Assembly (NCBI GenBank): GCA_015655015.1
Contig: JAATFV010000166.1
Coordinates: 1-44,649, forward strand
Source of the DNA: Chitinophagales bacterium
GTDB taxonomy: Bacteria > Bacteroidota > Bacteroidia > Chitinophagales > Chitinophagaceae
Direction of reading: 5' to 3'
DNA length: 44,649 nucleotides
Both the position numbers and the translations under genes were made by a program. Under the pieces are notes generated by a model, which saw only the letters and a list, made by a program, of their open reading frames with translations, did not search any database and was not told the origin of the DNA. Shown piece by piece: positions 25,437 through 35,884 of this stretch. Positions within the stretch are counted from its first letter, which is position 1; each line of letters begins with the position of its first letter.

Positions 25437-25662
25437 AAACATTCTATCTACTTTCTATCTATTGAGGTTTACCGGTACAATATTCTGAATGAAAGCCCGT
25501 TATACAAGACAGTCTGCGGAAGGTCCCTTTCGGGGGATTCGCGGATATAATGGATCCACAAAACCCCTTGAAGCATCCGTAAAAAAACATAACTGTTGGC
25601 TTATGCTGAAAAGAATGCGGGGTAAACTTAATCCGGGGACCGTAAAGTTATATACCAGTCAG

Positions 25663-26778
25663 ATGACAAAAATCTACCCCTTTTTAATTATTGTCGGATC
25701 ATTCTTAAGCCTTTCTGCATCTGCGCAATTCACAAAATATTCCAATGAGTTTTTAAATATCGGGGCCGGGGCCCGGGGGATGGCGATGGCCGGAGCCCAG
25801 GTTGCTTCGGTATCGGACGGGACGGCGGGTTACTGGAATCCGGCTGCCCTGGCGAATATCAGGGATAAGCCGCAGCTCAGTCTGATGCATGCAGAGTATT
25901 ATGCCGGGATCGGGAAATACGATTTTGCCAACCTGGTGCTGCCCCTCAAAGACAATAAAAGGACGATCGGGCTAACATTGCTGCGTTTTGCCGTAGATGA
26001 TATCCCCAATACGATCCTGTTGGTACAGCCGGATGGCACGGTGAATTTTGATAATATCACCACCTTTTCTTCAGCGGATTATGCGTTTATCTTCTCCCTG
26101 GCGCAAAAAGCCGACCTGTCAAAGAACCGGCATGTCAATTTCGGGGTGAATGCCAAGGTGATCTATCGGAAAGCCGGTGATTTTGCCAGCGCCTGGGGGT
26201 TTGGATTCGATGCGGCTGCCCAGTACCTTGGAGATCGCTGGAAGGTCGGCATTGTTGCCAAAGACGTGACCACGACGTTCAATGCGTGGTCCTTTAGCAT
26301 CGACCAGCAAATGCGGGAAGTATTCTATATGACCGAAAATGAGATTCCCACGAAGTCTACTGAACTGACCGCTCCCCAGCTTATACTGGGGGGCTCTTAT
26401 AGTTTCCGGTTCAGCAAGAAGCTGAGCCTGCTGGTGGAAGCCGATCTGGATGTGACTTTTGACGGCCGGAGAAATACGGTCATCAGCACGAATCCGGTAA
26501 GCATTGATCCGAAGCTGGGCCTGGAACTGAACTATAAGGATGTATTCTTCGTAAGGGGGGGCATCAATAATTTTCAACAGGCTCTGGATGATAAGGACAC
26601 GACGAATCAGCGGAAAATATGGATCTACCAGCCCAGTGTAGGCGCAGGGTTTAAAGTAGGAGATGTGGAGATCGACTATGCGTTCGTTAACCTGGCCAAC
26701 CAGTCGTATCCGCTGTATACGCATGTATTTTCCCTGCGGGTCGACTTGCAGAGCAAAAAGAATAAGCTAAAAAAATGA
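25663..26778 (+). CDS. PorV/PorQ-family outer-membrane protein (PorV2-like)
   Basis: A 371-residue protein from ATG 25663, which begins a signal peptide (MTKIYPFLIIVGSFLSLSASAQ); the open frame to 25489 is out of character. The start of the mature part, FLNIGAGARGMAMAGAQVAS, and SDGTAGYWNPAALANI match the PorV/PorQ pattern of a FadL-like outer-membrane barrel; the end is beta-rich. PorV acts as the shuttle that hands type IX secretion substrates to the PorU sortase. Its neighbour is a PorU2-like protein beginning 44 bases after its stop, so the two probably work as a pair. The 'PorV2' label is by resemblance and context; other T9SS genes are not in the window. Confidence 0.85.
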   Translation: MTKIYPFLIIVGSFLSLSASAQFTKYSNEFLNIGAGARGMAMAGAQVASVSDGTAGYWNPAALANIRDKPQLSLMHAEYYAGIGKYDFANLVLPLKDNKRTIGLTLLRFAVDDIPNTILLVQPDGTVNFDNITTFSSADYAFIFSLAQKADLSKNRHVNFGVNAKVIYRKAGDFASAWGFGFDAAAQYLGDRWKVGIVAKDVTTTFNAWSFSIDQQMREVFYMTENEIPTKSTELTAPQLILGGSYSFRFSKKLSLLVEADLDVTFDGRRNTVISTNPVSIDPKLGLELNYKDVFFVRGGINNFQQALDDKDTTNQRKIWIYQPSVGAGFKVGDVEIDYAFVNLANQSYPLYTHVFSLRVDLQSKKNKLKK

Positions 26779-26822
26779 CCGGCTGCCGGAAGCGGCCATA
26801 CCCGAACCCGAAACCAACGATT

Positions 26823-29800
26823 ATGAAAAATATTTTTACTATAGCTCTGTTGCTGATGACGCTGGGCCTTTGCGCTCAGAACTACAATAACGAGTGGATC
26901 GATTATAGTAAGACTTATTATAAGTTTAAGGTGGGGGCTACAGGCCTGTATCGTATTCCTCAGTCTGTTCTGGCGGGCGCCAACCCGGGCCTGGAAAATA
27001 CGCCGGCGCAAAATTTTCAATTGTTCCGTAATGGCCAGGAGGTTCCTATCTACACTTCTGTAGCGAGCGGGCCGTTGGGCGGCAGTGATTATATCGAGTT
27101 CTGGGGCCAGATAAATGACGGGGCGCCGGATCAGCCTCTATATTATAATCCGGGCTACCAGCATACGAAGAAATGGAGCCTGGAGACAGACACGGCTGTT
27201 TATTTTTTAACGGTGAATCCGGCCGGGAATGCTTTTCACTTCGTAAACACGGATAATGATATTACCGGTAATACGCTGCCGGCAGAGCCTTATTTTATGG
27301 ATAAGGCTGCCACCTATTTCAAGAGTGCGATCAATCCTGGTTTTGCCCAGATAGTAGGGGAGTATATCTATTCTTCGTCTTATGATAAGGGGGAATTCTG
27401 GGCTACGACACCCATCGCTCCCGGTACTCCCTATGTGAATAATAAAAGCAATTTGTATGTATATGGGAGCGGGCCGGATGCCAGTCTCCGTTTTGGAGCT
27501 ATGGGTTGTGCCGATAATGCCCGTACTGTCCGTGTATCGGTGAATGGCACGGTGATAGCGGATACCGCAATGAATAGCTTTTTTGACCTGCTGACCACCA
27601 GAACGGTGCCTTTGAGCCTGATCAGCAGCGGTTCGCTGAATATGCAGTTCGTGAACACTGCTGCCGATGTGAATGACAGGATGGTGGCTTCTTTCTATGA
27701 ATTGACCTATCCCCGGCAATTCAATTTCGGGGGGGCGTCCAATTTTTATTTCGAGCTTCCTGCAAGGAGCGCCGGCTATTATTTGCAGATCAATAATTTT
27801 AGTGTGTCGGGAAGCATCCCTCCCGTCCTGTATGACCTGACGAACGGGTTGCGTTATACGGCTGTTGTGGGCAGTGGCAATACCTTGTCTTTTTTGCTGG
27901 GGGGCTCGACCGCTGATCGGAAGCTGGAGCTGGTGAATGAGGCCCCTTCTACGGTGACCACCGTGACTGCTCTGACCAGCAAGACCTTTGTGAATTACTC
28001 CAATTCGGCAAATCAGGGTAATTATATTATTATCAGTCATCCGTCGCTGCATACCGGTACCAGTGGCAATGATCCGGTCCTTGATTATAAGAATTATCGC
28101 AGCTCGGCGGCGGGTGGAAGTTTTAATGCCCAGACGTATGATATCGATGAGCTGACGGACCAGTTCGCTTTCGGCATAAAAAAGCACCCGCTGGCTATCC
28201 AGAATTTCCTTCGGTATGCCCGGACCGTATTTGCGGCCAAACCGCAATATGTGCTGCTGATCGGGCATGGCATGGTGTATTCGGATTATAACTATTATTC
28301 AGAAAGCGGGATGCACGATCCTCTGGCGGATGCGCTTAACCTGGTGCCGACCTTCGGCAACCCGGCTTCCGATAACAAGCTAAGCGCAGGTAATGCGGTA
28401 GGTGCCGTGCCGATCATACCTATTGGCAGGCTGTCGGTTGTATCCGGCGCTGAGGTGGAATACTATTTGAGTAAGGTGAAGGAATTCGAGCAGGTGCAGC
28501 TCAATGCTCCCAATACAGCCGAGGGGCGATTGTGGATGAAAAATGTCATACATCTTACGGGGGTGAGCGAGCCTTATCTGGGAGCGATCCTCTGTGGTTA
28601 TATGAATTCCTACCAGCAGATCATCGCCGATACAGCGATTGGCGGAAATGTATATACTTTCTGTGACGGGAATGCCAGCCAGATTAGCCAGGTACCGGGT
28701 GGGATCGTAGCAAGTCTGCTTGGCACGGGAGTAAATATGGTGAACTATTTCGGTCATTCTTCGAATGTCGCCCTTGGTTATAACCTTGATAACCCCGCCG
28801 ACTATAGTAATACGGGAAAGTACCCGATGTTCTTTGTGAATGGCTGTGACGCCGGTGATTTTTTTATTTATGATAACCAGCGTCTGGGCTTGGGCAAAAC
28901 CTTATCCGAAGCATGGGTGCTCGCTAAGGAGAAAGGGTCCATTGCCTTTGTGGCCAGCACCCATTTTGGTATTGTGCAATACCTCAACATTCTTCTTTAT
29001 GATCTGTATAACCTGATAGATCATCAGGATTACGGGAAACCATTGGGGATCATTCAGAAGGATGCGTTGCAGTCATTGATGAATTCATCTCCCGGAGATT
29101 ATTTTACCCGGCTTCATGCGGAGGAAATGACCATTCATGGAGATCCGTTCCTGAAATTGAATCCATATCTGCTTCCGGACTATGATGTCGAGGCTTCGCA
29201 GGTGCAGATCAATCCCAGCTTTATAGCTATCAGCAATAATAATTTCACGGTGAATGCCAAGTTCTATAACCTGGGAAGAGCCGTTCCTGATTCCATTACA
29301 GTCCTGATACAGCGACAATACCCCGATGGCAGTACAGCGACACTGCTAAAAAAGAAGATCAAAGGAATCCGGTATGCCGATTCCGTGCAATTGACGGTGC
29401 CTATCATTGCTACCCGCGATAAAGGGCAGAATAAGATCATTGTAACCATCAACTCGGAGAACAATGTACAGGAGGAGACCCTTGTCAACAATTCCTATAC
29501 CAGCACCTTTTATATTTATGAAAATGAAGCTACTCCTGTCTTCCCTTATACTTATGCCATCCTTAATACCCCTACTTCAAAGTTATATGCTTCCACGGCT
29601 AATCCATTCGCCGTCACCCAGCAATATGCTATGGAAATCGATACTACGCAATTGTTCAATTCCTCGCTGAAGGTGTCAAAATTCCTCAGCTCTCCCGGTG
29701 GTGAGCTGGAGTTCGATCCGGGTATCAGCTTCCGGGATAGTGTAGTGTATTACTGGAGGGTAGGGGTCGTGCCTTCGGCGCCCGGCGGTCAATATACCTG

Positions 29801-31919
29801 GAATACCTCCTCCTTTATATATATAGATCCGGCAAGAAGCGGTGAAGGGTATAACCAGTCGCATTTTTTCCAGCACCAGGGATCTACCGGCAACAATATT
29901 TACATGGATTCTGCCAGCAGGTTATGGAAATTCAATAATCACAGCAACAATCTTTATATCCGGAACACTACCTATCCGATGGGGGCAGGGGGAGGATCGG
30001 ATCAGGGGTACTCTACTACCGTTAATGACGGTGCGTATTTAGTCGGGCCGGGTTGTGCTTATAATGAGATCGTCTTCAATGTGTATGATTCAGTGACCTT
30101 CACTCCCTGGCTCAACGATTATTCCGGTCCGATCGGTCTGTATAATAGCATGCTCTCCCTCTGTGGCGGGCAGAGGCAATATAATTTTGAATATGATCTG
30201 GGAACAGCCGCCGGCCGTAAGAACGCCATTAATTTCCTGAACATGCTTCCTGTAGGAACATTTGTAGAAGTGCGGGACAATGATAATCCCGATAGCGCCA
30301 GTAATACCTATATTGATAAATGGAAGGCCGATACCGCTACTTTAGGCTCCGGAAACTCGCTCTATGACATATTCCATAATGCAGGGGTGACAGTCATTGA
30401 TCGCTACGTCAAGCCGAGGTCATTTGCATTCGTATACCAGAAAGGGGTGCCTTCCTTTGTTCCTCAGGGCGCCATCACGGACAGTATCACGGATGCGGTC
30501 TCTTTTAACGTAGTTTGCACGACGCCGGATACGCTTGGCAGTATCTCCTCTCCCGTCTTCGGGCCTTCTAAAAAATGGCAGAAGGTACATTGGAGGGGTG
30601 CTCCCCTGGAACCGCTGTCCGTGGATTCCGCCATCCTCCAGGTTATAGGAGTGGATAGCTCAGGGAATAAGACGACCCTGTATAACCTGAACAGGTCCAG
30701 TCAGGATGCCGATATATCCAGTATCAGTGCGGTACAATACCCCTATCTGCAGCTGAGCCTCCAGACGATGGATAACAAACACGGGACGCCCTATCAATTA
30801 AATTATTGGAGGATCGAGGATGTCCCTGCACCTGAGGGCGCCCTTGCCCCGAATATCCTCCTTAAAGCGAAGGATACGGTAAATATCGGCGAGTCCATGG
30901 AGTTTGCCATCGCCTTTAAGAATGTAAGTCTTTATGCTTTCGACAGCATGCGTATCAAGATGTATATACTGGACCGGAGCAATGTCACTCATACGATCAG
31001 TCTGCCGCGGAGGAAGCCGCTGATCAAGGGGGATACGCTTGTGCTGGATTATGTGATCGATACGAAGAATTTTCCGGGGGCCAATACTATTTATTTGGAT
31101 TTCAATCCGGATAATGACCAGCCGGAGCAGTATGTTTTCAATAATTTCCTATACAAGAGCTTCTATGTAAAATCGGATAACAGGAACCCGCTGCTGGATG
31201 TGACATTCGATAATGTTCATATTCTGAATAACGATATCGTTTCGGCCAAGCCGCATATCCAGATCAAATTGCAGAGTCAGTCGCAGTATTTGCTGCTGAC
31301 GGATACTTCCCTGTTGACGATACAGGTGCAATACCCGGATGGGTCATTGCACCGATACGGGTTCAACAATGATACGCTGCGGTTCACCCCGGCATCCAGC
31401 GGTACCAATAATGTCGCCACGGTTGATTTCACTCCGGCGTTCCTCCAGCAGTACAATGCCGATGGGGATAATTACGAGCTGATCGTTTCCGGGAAAGATC
31501 AGCTTGGCAATACTGCCGGCACTGCTCCCTACCGGATAGGGTTCAAGATCATCACCAAGGCGATGATCTCCAATATGCTGAACTATCCCAATCCTTTCAC
31601 TACTTCCACGGCTTTTGTGTTCACGATAACGGGCAGTGATGTTCCGCAGAATATCAAAATACAGATACTTACCATTACCGGCAAGATCGTCAGGGAGATC
31701 ACCAAGGAGGAATTAGGTCCTTTGCATGTGGGGCGTAATATCACGGAGTTCAAGTGGAACGGGACGGATATGTATGGACAAAGGCTGGCAAATGGCGTAT
31801 ATCTCTATCATGTCGTAACGAATCTTAACGGGAAGACGCTTGATAAATACAAGGCTTCAGGTGACAATACGGATAAGTTCTTTAATAACGGATATGGGAA
31901 AATGTACCTGATGAAGTGA
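26823..31919 (+). CDS. C25-peptidase T9SS sortase-like protein (PorU2-like)
   Basis: A very large protein of 1698 residues from ATG 26823 (signal peptide MKNIFTIALLLMTLGLCAQ). An N-terminal beta domain (about 25-380) precedes a gingipain-type C25 peptidase: LLIGHGMVYSDY, then the likely catalytic His645 in NYFGHSS and Cys675 in FVNGCDAGDF. Many immunoglobulin-like beta repeats follow, ending in a FlgD-Ig-like C-terminal block (NYPNPFTTSTAFVFTI, ITGKIVREI, NGVYLYHV). PorU removes the C-terminal sorting signal of T9SS cargo and attaches the protein to the surface; this larger PorU2-type version is common in Chitinophagaceae. It lies directly after the PorV2-like gene, reversing the usual porU-porV order. 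Confidence 0.85.
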   Translation: MKNIFTIALLLMTLGLCAQNYNNEWIDYSKTYYKFKVGATGLYRIPQSVLAGANPGLENTPAQNFQLFRNGQEVPIYTSVASGPLGGSDYIEFWGQINDGAPDQPLYYNPGYQHTKKWSLETDTAVYFLTVNPAGNAFHFVNTDNDITGNTLPAEPYFMDKAATYFKSAINPGFAQIVGEYIYSSSYDKGEFWATTPIAPGTPYVNNKSNLYVYGSGPDASLRFGAMGCADNARTVRVSVNGTVIADTAMNSFFDLLTTRTVPLSLISSGSLNMQFVNTAADVNDRMVASFYELTYPRQFNFGGASNFYFELPARSAGYYLQINNFSVSGSIPPVLYDLTNGLRYTAVVGSGNTLSFLLGGSTADRKLELVNEAPSTVTTVTALTSKTFVNYSNSANQGNYIIISHPSLHTGTSGNDPVLDYKNYRSSAAGGSFNAQTYDIDELTDQFAFGIKKHPLAIQNFLRYARTVFAAKPQYVLLIGHGMVYSDYNYYSESGMHDPLADALNLVPTFGNPASDNKLSAGNAVGAVPIIPIGRLSVVSGAEVEYYLSKVKEFEQVQLNAPNTAEGRLWMKNVIHLTGVSEPYLGAILCGYMNSYQQIIADTAIGGNVYTFCDGNASQISQVPGGIVASLLGTGVNMVNYFGHSSNVALGYNLDNPADYSNTGKYPMFFVNGCDAGDFFIYDNQRLGLGKTLSEAWVLAKEKGSIAFVASTHFGIVQYLNILLYDLYNLIDHQDYGKPLGIIQKDALQSLMNSSPGDYFTRLHAEEMTIHGDPFLKLNPYLLPDYDVEASQVQINPSFIAISNNNFTVNAKFYNLGRAVPDSITVLIQRQYPDGSTATLLKKKIKGIRYADSVQLTVPIIATRDKGQNKIIVTINSENNVQEETLVNNSYTSTFYIYENEATPVFPYTYAILNTPTSKLYASTANPFAVTQQYAMEIDTTQLFNSSLKVSKFLSSPGGELEFDPGISFRDSVVYYWRVGVVPSAPGGQYTWNTSSFIYIDPARSGEGYNQSHFFQHQGSTGNNIYMDSASRLWKFNNHSNNLYIRNTTYPMGAGGGSDQGYSTTVNDGAYLVGPGCAYNEIVFNVYDSVTFTPWLNDYSGPIGLYNSMLSLCGGQRQYNFEYDLGTAAGRKNAINFLNMLPVGTFVEVRDNDNPDSASNTYIDKWKADTATLGSGNSLYDIFHNAGVTVIDRYVKPRSFAFVYQKGVPSFVPQGAITDSITDAVSFNVVCTTPDTLGSISSPVFGPSKKWQKVHWRGAPLEPLSVDSAILQVIGVDSSGNKTTLYNLNRSSQDADISSISAVQYPYLQLSLQTMDNKHGTPYQLNYWRIEDVPAPEGALAPNILLKAKDTVNIGESMEFAIAFKNVSLYAFDSMRIKMYILDRSNVTHTISLPRRKPLIKGDTLVLDYVIDTKNFPGANTIYLDFNPDNDQPEQYVFNNFLYKSFYVKSDNRNPLLDVTFDNVHILNNDIVSAKPHIQIKLQSQSQYLLLTDTSLLTIQVQYPDGSLHRYGFNNDTLRFTPASSGTNNVATVDFTPAFLQQYNADGDNYELIVSGKDQLGNTAGTAPYRIGFKIITKAMISNMLNYPNPFTTSTAFVFTITGSDVPQNIKIQILTITGKIVREITKEELGPLHVGRNITEFKWNGTDMYGQRLANGVYLYHVVTNLNGKTLDKYKASGDNTDKFFNNGYGKMYLMK

Positions 31920-31962
31920 TCCCGCATCATTGTGTGAAGGCGCCTTCCAGGGAATCCGTAGC

Positions 31963-34068
31963 TTATACAGGAAGGGGCTGGAATTTGAATAAGGGCCAGT
32001 TGCGCGTTCTCTTATTGCAAAGCAATAATAACGCGGCCGCGAGGATCAGCAATTGAACGATCAATGTCATTTTTATTGGCACGGGGTCGAAGCGGAATTC
32101 GACTTCCTGACTTCCCGCTGGCAGCGGAATGGTGATAAAGGAGCCAAACCCGGTGAAATGGGGTATGGACCTTCCGTTGACATTCACTTTCCAATAAGGA
32201 TAATCGTTCTGCAGGAAGGTGAGATAGCGATAGTTCTTGTTGTCGATGGAAACCTGCAGGCGACCGGGGCCGAACTGCAGGACATGGATACTTGAAGAGT
32301 CGAAATCCGTGGCGGTTCCCATGGAAGTATCTTTACTTAAAAAAATCCAGGATTGCTGCCCGATGAAGGAGAGTAAAATGGAATCTCTAAGGACAAATTC
32401 GGCGGTATTCAGTTTGACCGGATAGTCTTCCTCTTTTAAATAACCGATCTTTTTGCTGTAAGCTCCCAGCAGGACCAAATCCCTGGTATAGGACTTATCC
32501 AGGAAGGAAGTGGCATTCAGGGCTACCTGTTCGGGGGGATGAATTCCTTTGGGATAGCGACTGATCAATTCCTGCCGGTTGGCCTTGCTGGCCATTCCGA
32601 GGCCGGTATAAGGAAGGATGAGCCAGGAGATAATGGCCAGGTTCAGGGCTGTTATTATGACCAGGGATGTTATGGTGAAATTGTATTTGCGTATACAAGC
32701 CAGCGTGATCAGTTGAATGACGGACTGCACAAACAGGAGATCCGGAAAGTGGAGGTGGTCTACTATCCATTTGATCCGTTCTTTTATTCCTTCAACGGGC
32801 GGAGCAGTCTCGTAACATAGGGAAGAATGGCTAGAAAGAATAAGACAGGCGGAGAATATAAGTCCCGTTATAAAAATCCAATTAAGCCGGCGGAGCAGCT
32901 TATTGCCTTCCTTTTGATATAAGGCATTGCGCGAGTAAAGTTCGAAACCGGCGGAGCCTGCCAGTAGTAGAATCAGCAGCACGAAATAGTTGAATTCTCC
33001 GTTGAGCCGGACATATCCGAGATAGGGAAGAAAGTTCCAGGCAAAGGTCTTGAACCAGCCACCCGAAGATAGCAGGATAAAAAAAAGGAGGGCGGAGAGG
33101 GTAAGCAGCACCGATCTTTTTTTCATTTTGAGGCAGAAGAAGATAAAACCGCAAAGCAGCAGTATACCGATATAGGTATTTCTCATTGCAATATCCGTGT
33201 GGAATAAGTCCGAGCGCTGAACGGCCAGGGGAAATAGAAGGGAAAGATAAGAAGGGAAGGTTGTCGGGGCCCACAGGGATTGTGCCAGTGATACCTTATT
33301 CCCTCTTGAGATATGTTTCAGCACATCCAGGTCGCTTACAATGACGACCAGGGAGAAGAGCAGGCTAACTGCCAGGAATAGTCCATTGGCCCGCCAGTAT
33401 TTCGGATGATAAAGGGTGCTGAAGATCTCTTTTCGTAAAAGATAAACAGCCGGGATGACGAAGAGGAAGAAATAGAGCGCCCCGATAATGAGACCGGGAT
33501 GTGTGGATGCGACAAATAAAAATGCGGACAGACCGCCGGCTATATAATTTTTCAGCAGGGGGGTCTTGTGGACCCTTATAAAGTAGAGAAGCACAAATGG
33601 AAAGGTGGCTGTTCCGGTGATCCAGCAGAAATGCTGGAGGTGTCCCAGTATAAAACCGCAGCACATATAGGAAAGGCCGGTAATGACAGCTGTCTTTTTG
33701 GAAGCCTTCTCTTCCCTGCATAGGAGGTAGATGCCCCATGCGCCCATGAGGATATAGAACATTTCTTCCAGGGTGATGCTCCAGATACCGTAGCCGAACA
33801 GGCGGGCGATCAGCCAAAGGATGGGATTCCAGTAACCTCCGTTCATATCCCCATACTGGGGGATCCCGAAATTGAGATACGGATTCCACCAGGGGAAATA
33901 ACCTGACCAGAGGCTCTCGCTGATGACAAAACGGGTGGGGAGGTTCTGGGTGATCAGGTCATTCTTAATATGGAAAAAAGGCAGGAACACGGGCAGGTAG
34001 GCCAGGAGCAGGAAGGACAGGAAGATGAGAAAGGGGTGTTCCGCCAGGTAGGCTGTCGTTTTTTTCAC
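31963..34068 (-). CDS. YfhO-family polytopic membrane protein
   Basis: A 701-residue protein with about twelve membrane helices. The early luminal loop ITQNLPTRFVISESLWSGYF followed by PWWNPYLNFGIPQYGDMN matches the YfhO (GT-C-like) family; a periplasmic beta domain (SSIHVLQFGPGRLQVSIDN, then FTGFGSFITIPLPAG) precedes a last helix. YfhO proteins are glycosyltransferase-like and in Gram-positives add sugars to teichoic acids; here a role in a surface polysaccharide or lipid-linked glycan is inferred. Its gene starts 5 bases after the stop of the next gene upstream on the minus strand, so the two are co-transcribed. Confidence 0.8.
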   Translation of the reverse strand: MKKTTAYLAEHPFLIFLSFLLLAYLPVFLPFFHIKNDLITQNLPTRFVISESLWSGYFPWWNPYLNFGIPQYGDMNGGYWNPILWLIARLFGYGIWSITLEEMFYILMGAWGIYLLCREEKASKKTAVITGLSYMCCGFILGHLQHFCWITGTATFPFVLLYFIRVHKTPLLKNYIAGGLSAFLFVASTHPGLIIGALYFFLFVIPAVYLLRKEIFSTLYHPKYWRANGLFLAVSLLFSLVVIVSDLDVLKHISRGNKVSLAQSLWAPTTFPSYLSLLFPLAVQRSDLFHTDIAMRNTYIGILLLCGFIFFCLKMKKRSVLLTLSALLFFILLSSGGWFKTFAWNFLPYLGYVRLNGEFNYFVLLILLLAGSAGFELYSRNALYQKEGNKLLRRLNWIFITGLIFSACLILSSHSSLCYETAPPVEGIKERIKWIVDHLHFPDLLFVQSVIQLITLACIRKYNFTITSLVIITALNLAIISWLILPYTGLGMASKANRQELISRYPKGIHPPEQVALNATSFLDKSYTRDLVLLGAYSKKIGYLKEEDYPVKLNTAEFVLRDSILLSFIGQQSWIFLSKDTSMGTATDFDSSSIHVLQFGPGRLQVSIDNKNYRYLTFLQNDYPYWKVNVNGRSIPHFTGFGSFITIPLPAGSQEVEFRFDPVPIKMTLIVQLLILAAALLLLCNKRTRNWPLFKFQPLPV

Positions 34069-34073
34069 GGTTC

Positions 34074-35822
34074 TCAGTATTTATAGTTCTGTATGAAGGC
34101 GCTGTCGGGTTTGGGCGTCATGCGAAACCCGTTCTGTAAAGACGTTCCTCTAGGCTGCAGGTAGGGGTTTTCCTCGCAGATACAGGGGAGCGGGGTATCA
34201 TTACACTTGATGATGTCATCGGTGCAATATAAATTTTCGGGCAGATGAAGATTAACTCCTTTGACGGGTATGGTCCTGTAAGCAAGTGTGGGTAGGGCTA
34301 TGGGGTGGAGCCAGCAGCCGGGATCTCTGATGAGGACGGCGGCTTTGCCCGGCAGATAGACAACAATGAAAAGGGAGGCTGCCAACAGGGAGTATGTGTA
34401 CCATCGCTGTTTTATCTTTCCGCATGCGGCCAGGCTGACAGGAATAAAGGCTGCACAAAGCAGCACGCCATATCCGAATCGGGGGCTCGGGGCCGTCAGG
34501 AACCATCCTGCCGTCATTAAGAGAAGGGTGATCACGAGTAACCTCAGGCGTTTCTGGTCGAGTGCAGGTGCTGTCTTTACGAATAGCAGGGTTGTGGAGG
34601 ACAAGATGAGCACTATGAGCAGTCTATGCTGCCAGAGGATAGTTCTGAACCATCCGATGGACCAGGCAGGATTTTTATCTTTGAATTCGTAGGTGTTGAT
34701 AAAGGTGTTGCTATAAAACCGGTTGGATAAAATTATGTAGTTATGAAGCAGGTCTGTCATTGCTTTAGGCACCTGCCAATCCGGGGCGCCTATGGAAAAA
34801 GACAGGGGGTAAAGAAGGTATCCGGTAATGATATAGTTCCTGAGCAGGACGGGGGTAATGATTAGGAAGGTGATTAAGGCAATGGTTAGGAAATTAGACA
34901 GGGATCGGTTGAGGATAAGATAGTACATGATCAACAAAAAGCCAAAGATCCCGGAGAATTTAAAACCGACAGCCGAGATGGTGATGAGGACAAAGATGAT
35001 AGAAAAGTCTCTCTGTTCCTGCATTCCTGCCATTCCTTCCAGCAGAAAGGAAATGGCGATAATGAGACAGGCTGTTACTATCAGATCGTAGTTGGTGGAG
35101 TTGGCAGCGTCCCTGAATAACTCCCAGTCAAACAGGCAATAGGTCAGGATCAGAAAGTAGAACAGACAAAGGAATCTATGACCTGCGGTTACCTGCAGAA
35201 GGGCGAAGTGATACTTCCAGTTGGATAGTAACCAGGTGAAGAACCATATCGTCAGGCTGGCATTCATGTAAGAAAAATTTTCCTGTTTAAAATAAGGAAT
35301 GTAAAAGAGACTTATCAGGCCGAACCAGTTGGAGCCCAGTCCCAGGCGGAGGAAAAGGTTAGCCATTCCCGGGACGGCGTTATACAGGGAGATCCAGCGG
35401 ATGGTCTGTGTATGGTAGATCTGGGTATCTCTGTTAGCCGGGCTCAAACAGCTTAATGTGACAAACAGGAACAAGCCGAGGAAAAGAAAAAGAGAAACGG
35501 CCGGAGGGAAAGCGGCGCCTTCTTTCGGCCGGTCGGGTAGGACTGACCTGATCTTTTTCCGATAAAACAGGATTAAGATCAGCAGCAGCAAAGCCGTGAT
35601 GGCCAATAGATAAGAAAAACGCAGGGGCAAGAGGAGATAGGACCAGGACGAGAGAAAACTCAGCGTGATACATCCGGCTAAACACAAAAAGGAAAAAAAT
35701 CCCATTCGGGACCGGCCTGTCCAACAAGCCAGTTGATCCTTTTTAGCTGCCAAAACCAGGGGAAGGCCCCAAATGCAACATATACCCGAAACAATGCTGA
35801 TATGGAAAATTTGCTGCAACAT
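34074..35822 (-). CDS. LIC_10190-type polytopic membrane protein
   Basis: A 582-residue, strongly hydrophobic protein with about twelve helices. The loop NRDTQIYHTQTIRWISLYNA and GMANLFLRLGLGSNWFGLIS are features I associate with the LIC_10190 family of GT-C-like membrane proteins, which occur in surface-glycan clusters. A C-terminal extracytoplasmic tail carries several Cys (CTDDIIKCNDTPLPCICEEN). It shares an operon with the YfhO-like gene 5 bases downstream. A TACTTTTA box lies eight bases before the ATG. The donor and acceptor are unknown. Confidence 0.7.
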   Translation of the reverse strand: MLQQIFHISIVSGICCIWGLPLVLAAKKDQLACWTGRSRMGFFSFLCLAGCITLSFLSSWSYLLLPLRFSYLLAITALLLLILILFYRKKIRSVLPDRPKEGAAFPPAVSLFLFLGLFLFVTLSCLSPANRDTQIYHTQTIRWISLYNAVPGMANLFLRLGLGSNWFGLISLFYIPYFKQENFSYMNASLTIWFFTWLLSNWKYHFALLQVTAGHRFLCLFYFLILTYCLFDWELFRDAANSTNYDLIVTACLIIAISFLLEGMAGMQEQRDFSIIFVLITISAVGFKFSGIFGFLLIMYYLILNRSLSNFLTIALITFLIITPVLLRNYIITGYLLYPLSFSIGAPDWQVPKAMTDLLHNYIILSNRFYSNTFINTYEFKDKNPAWSIGWFRTILWQHRLLIVLILSSTTLLFVKTAPALDQKRLRLLVITLLLMTAGWFLTAPSPRFGYGVLLCAAFIPVSLAACGKIKQRWYTYSLLAASLFIVVYLPGKAAVLIRDPGCWLHPIALPTLAYRTIPVKGVNLHLPENLYCTDDIIKCNDTPLPCICEENPYLQPRGTSLQNGFRMTPKPDSAFIQNYKY

Positions 35823-35884
35823 GGATTATATAAAAGTAATATTATTAGAAAGATATGCCTGTAAAAATATAAATTAGTGGCTTT

